DNA of 64,000 bases from Bacteroidetes bacterium MED-G17 (GTDB lineage: Bacteria > Bacteroidota > Bacteroidia > NS11-12g > UBA9320): the NCBI GenBank assembly GCA_002457675.1, contig NTKK01000002.1, positions 1 through 64,000 of the forward strand, in the 5' to 3' direction. Position 1 is the first letter of the stretch, and each line of letters starts with the position of its first letter. This document shows positions 61,631 through 64,000 of this stretch, in pieces. The position numbers were made by a program, and so were the translations under genes. Below the pieces are notes generated by a model, which saw only the letters and a program-made list of their open reading frames with translations, ran no database searches and had not been told where the DNA came from.

Positions 61631-62486
61631 GTAAAATATCAAAAATTTCTTCAATCTCATCTGAAAAAATACATTCGCTTACTATCTGTTTACTTGGCCG
61701 ATGTAAAACCACAACACCTGCTTTGAAATGCCTATGTGCCACAGGGAGTTTTGAAAATGTAGAACTGTTTTTTCTAATTTGACTTCTGGCAATAAATATA
61801 TAATCGCCATAGAATGATAATCCTCGAAGCATTCCACCAATGGCAATATTTTGAAGTTGTTTATTTCGTAAATCAAAGATGGATAACAATCCAAAAGCAC
61901 TTTGTAAAAAATAGATTTTTTCATTTTTGTAGCGAGGAGAGTGGGGCATACCCAAACCCCCTAGCAAGATTTTGTTTTCAATGGCATCGAGAAGTATACC
62001 ACCTTCTATAATATTTTGTCTCCATCCTTGTGGCATAATTGAGTCGCTAAGTGCTGTGATTGCAAAAGGCTGGTTTTCTTTGATGGCCATTCCATTTAGA
62101 TGACACGTATCAAAAAATTGGTTTTTTTGATTGATGAAAAATGGTCGCCATACTTCTTGGCTTTTATGCTGATCTATCCTTGTAAGACAATTGAATTTGG
62201 TATTTACTGCCAATACGCTGCCTTGGCACCAAAAAATATCATGAATATCTAAGTTTTCAGTGTTCCAATGTTCAATAACAAAGGGGCTTTGAAGTTTCCA
62301 TTTTACTCGAGAGATACCTGTTTTTTCAGCCATTATCAAGTCTAAATTTTCATCTAAAGCGAGGCCCAATGGTCTATTGGCTGAAACAGATTTGGTTCGT
62401 ACATTAGTACCGTCATTGGAAAAAATGAAAAGAACTTTACCTCTCTCGTACGTGCTAACAGCTAGTGTTATTTCAAGTTCAGCCAA
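61614..62486 (-). CDS. TIGR03032/DUF4915 family protein, start uncertain
   Basis: Soluble beta-propeller-like protein with the family pieces AVSTYERGKVLF, CHLNGMAIKENQPFAITALS in part, GWRQNIIEGGILLDA, LGMPHSPRYKNEKIYFLQS and LRGLSFYGDYIF. Function unknown. From 62486 the start is TTG, but the frame is open further up and codes for IYHPPFFAQLLAEL, which resembles the family N-terminus. No ATG is present there; CTG at 62531, right after the M1 stop, is the best alternative and would mean translational coupling. Confidence 0.85.
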   Translation of the reverse strand: MAELEITLAVSTYERGKVLFIFSNDGTNVRTKSVSANRPLGLALDENLDLIMAEKTGISRVKWKLQSPFVIEHWNTENLDIHDIFWCQGSVLAVNTKFNCLTRIDQHKSQEVWRPFFINQKNQFFDTCHLNGMAIKENQPFAITALSDSIMPQGWRQNIIEGGILLDAIENKILLGGLGMPHSPRYKNEKIYFLQSAFGLLSIFDLRNKQLQNIAIGGMLRGLSFYGDYIFIARSQIRKNSSTFSKLPVAHRHFKAGVVVLHRPSKQIVSECIFSDEIEEIFDILPIPKV

Positions 62487-62532
62487 TAGCTGAGCAAAAA
62501 ATGGAGGATGATAAATAGACTGTTTTTTCAGC

Positions 62533-64000
62533 TTATTCTAAAATTTCTTCAATGCTTTGGTAGGAAACTGCATGATACCCTGGCTTCGCCTCGATAAAAA
62601 CCTCTTTTGCCCATGCTTTTCCTTCTTCTGTTTGAGCAAGTCTTTCATACAAGGGTGTCAAAAATTTTCTGCGTCCTACCCCTATCAAAAATTTTCTTAT
62701 CGCTGGATACGCTGTTTTGTATTCCTTTTCAATGGCTATTTTAAACCAATCACACAAAATTTCTGCATTGCTTCCATTTGTAAGTTGAAAGTTGGTATCT
62801 AGCATCTTCATTTGTTTGTTGCTAAGATTTTCTAATTCAATCCCTCTCAGAAAATACAGCCAATGATGAGTTGTCCAATCTTGTGTTTCTTTTTTGGTCA
62901 AATTTCCTCCTTTATTGAATGTCAAAAGCAAATTGTCTATTTTATCTAGAGCATGACTTTTAACCTTGGGTATATTTCCAGGAATACCAGGACCATAGAC
63001 CCACATATGTGGCTTAATGCTATCTTCTGCCCCTGACAATGTATCAAGTAAATGCTTGTCTAAATAGTCCAAAAAATCTTGGGTTGACATTGGCTTAAAT
63101 GCATTCTCAGTGAAGTATTGTTTTAGAAAATTGTCAAACTTTTTTCTACCCACAAAACTTTCAATAGTTTGTAAGAAAAATCTTCCTTTTTCATATGCCA
63201 CATCTGTAAGCCCCTCATCTGGATCTCTATTTTCAAGGTTTAAGTATAGATGTGTATCTTTTCTTTTTCCAGCTTTATTTAATCTTTGAATGGTATTTTG
63301 CAATTCACCAAAGCCCAATGTAGTGAGCATCCTTTCGTACTCTGTGCCGTAAATTTTTTCCATTATTCTTTGCTCAAAATACACGGTAAAACCTTCATTT
63401 AGCCAAAAGTCATTCCACGTCTTGTTGGTTACTAAATTTCCACTCCAACTATGCGCCAATTCATGAGCGATTAATGAAACCAATGATTTATCGCCAGCTA
63501 AAATAGTGGGTGTTGCAAAAGTTAATCTTGGGTTTTCCATCCCACCAAAAGGAAAGCTTGGAGGAAGAACCAATACATCATATTGCCCCCATTTGTACGG
63601 ACCGTATAATGCTTCGGCACTATCAATCATGTGTTGCATATCTTCAAACTCATTAACTGATTTTTGGAGCATTGCAGGCTCTGCATATACACCGCTATTT
63701 CGGCCGGTGCTTTTGAATTCCAAATTGCCAACAGCCAAAGCCAATAGATAGCTACTAATAGCTTGCTCCATTTTAAAGTTATATACCCCAGAATTGTTTT
63801 TTTCCTTTGGATTTTCTGCGCTCATTAAGGCCAATAAATTGGGGGGGCAAGTGATTTTTGCATCATAAGTAAATTTAACACCTGGTGCGTCTTGACAAGG
63901 CACCCAAGACCGAGCCAAAATGGCTTGAGATTGACTAAATAAAAATGGATCCTCACCTGCTGTTTGTTGTGGGTCTAACCACTGTAACGCAGCTGCTTCA
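62533..64000 (-). CDS. M1 family aminopeptidase, LTA4-hydrolase-like (partial, N-terminus beyond window)
   Basis: Zinc metallopeptidase. The window holds about 489 C-terminal residues; the frame is still open at the right edge (LQWLDPQQTAGEDPFLF precedes AILARSWVPCQDAPGVKFTY in part). GGMENPRLTFA binds the peptide N-terminus; LIAHELAHSWSGNLV (HExxH) with the downstream Glu in WLNEGFTVYFE coordinates zinc. The last 150 residues match the helical LTA4H C-terminal domain, including PAIRKFLIGVGRRKFLTPLY. Removes N-terminal residues, probably periplasmic, but the signal region is not visible. Confidence 0.94.
   Translation of the reverse strand, partial: EAAALQWLDPQQTAGEDPFLFSQSQAILARSWVPCQDAPGVKFTYDAKITCPPNLLALMSAENPKEKNNSGVYNFKMEQAISSYLLALAVGNLEFKSTGRNSGVYAEPAMLQKSVNEFEDMQHMIDSAEALYGPYKWGQYDVLVLPPSFPFGGMENPRLTFATPTILAGDKSLVSLIAHELAHSWSGNLVTNKTWNDFWLNEGFTVYFEQRIMEKIYGTEYERMLTTLGFGELQNTIQRLNKAGKRKDTHLYLNLENRDPDEGLTDVAYEKGRFFLQTIESFVGRKKFDNFLKQYFTENAFKPMSTQDFLDYLDKHLLDTLSGAEDSIKPHMWVYGPGIPGNIPKVKSHALDKIDNLLLTFNKGGNLTKKETQDWTTHHWLYFLRGIELENLSNKQMKMLDTNFQLTNGSNAEILCDWFKIAIEKEYKTAYPAIRKFLIGVGRRKFLTPLYERLAQTEEGKAWAKEVFIEAKPGYHAVSYQSIEEILE

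Noticed and set aside
1-64000. Prophage, insertion sequence, integrative element or defence island
   Set aside because: No integrase, transposase, phage structural, restriction or toxin-antitoxin gene was recognised, and gene content is core-like throughout.

Overview
The window is about 64 kb of AT-rich chromosome from a member of the Bacteroidota, probably Flavobacteriales or a close relative. The evidence is: C-terminal type IX secretion (T9SS) sorting domains on three proteins; the Bacteroidota -7 promoter element TAnnTTTG in front of many genes; an almost complete lack of Shine-Dalgarno sequences; and gene types typical of the phylum (BshA, AnmK, fused E1 alpha/beta dehydrogenase, short-chain threonine dehydrogenase, bacterial GH3, OmpA with a porin-like N-terminus, an ExbB-TM-ExbD-ExbD operon). 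I cannot name a genus. There is no prophage, insertion sequence, integrase, CRISPR array or rRNA. Most of the window is core chromosome with tight operons and overlapping gene ends.

Layout. 0-9 kb: a seven-gene plus-strand operon (ridA, small membrane protein, mutL, two rhomboids, EEP-family protein, O-methyltransferase), then dtd, an AlbA_2 regulator and purQ. 9-16 kb: envelope functions, namely a fused glycosyltransferase, a PhoD-like phosphatase, a radical SAM/SPASM enzyme and OmpA. 16-23 kb: uvrB, an SDR protein, metG, an EamA transporter and bshA. 23-32 kb: the most distinctive block. It holds a T9SS protein, a TonB-dependent receptor, a beta-propeller phytase and a 1359-residue T9SS choice-of-anchor I protein, followed by a strong terminator and tRNA-Pro(GGG). 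I read it as a surface system for scavenging phosphorus from organic phosphate such as phytate; the phytase and receptor calls are firm, the joint role is inferred.

32-45 kb: a Glu/Leu dehydrogenase and anmK, two LPS-type glycosyltransferases, threonine dehydrogenase, and a minus-strand run radA, metK, glmS, E1, xth. 45-51 kb: ExbB/ExbD energising operon, polyprenyl synthase, rhodanese-thioredoxin lipoprotein, GH3 protein and PnuC. 51-59 kb: one gene for a roughly 2390-residue T9SS type B adhesin-like protein. 59-60 kb: a 1.6 kb gene-poor stretch with a set of related hairpins, one doubtful secreted ORF and tRNA-Ile2(CAU). 60-64 kb: an HTTM membrane protein, a TIGR03032-like protein and an M1 aminopeptidase that runs off the right edge.

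The main points for follow-up are: the phosphorus locus and the nested architecture of its largest protein; the repeated hairpins near 58.7-59.0 kb; several genes whose -7 box lies only 4-8 bases from the start codon, implying leaderless or nearly leaderless mRNAs; and key-residue losses in MutL and an SDR protein.
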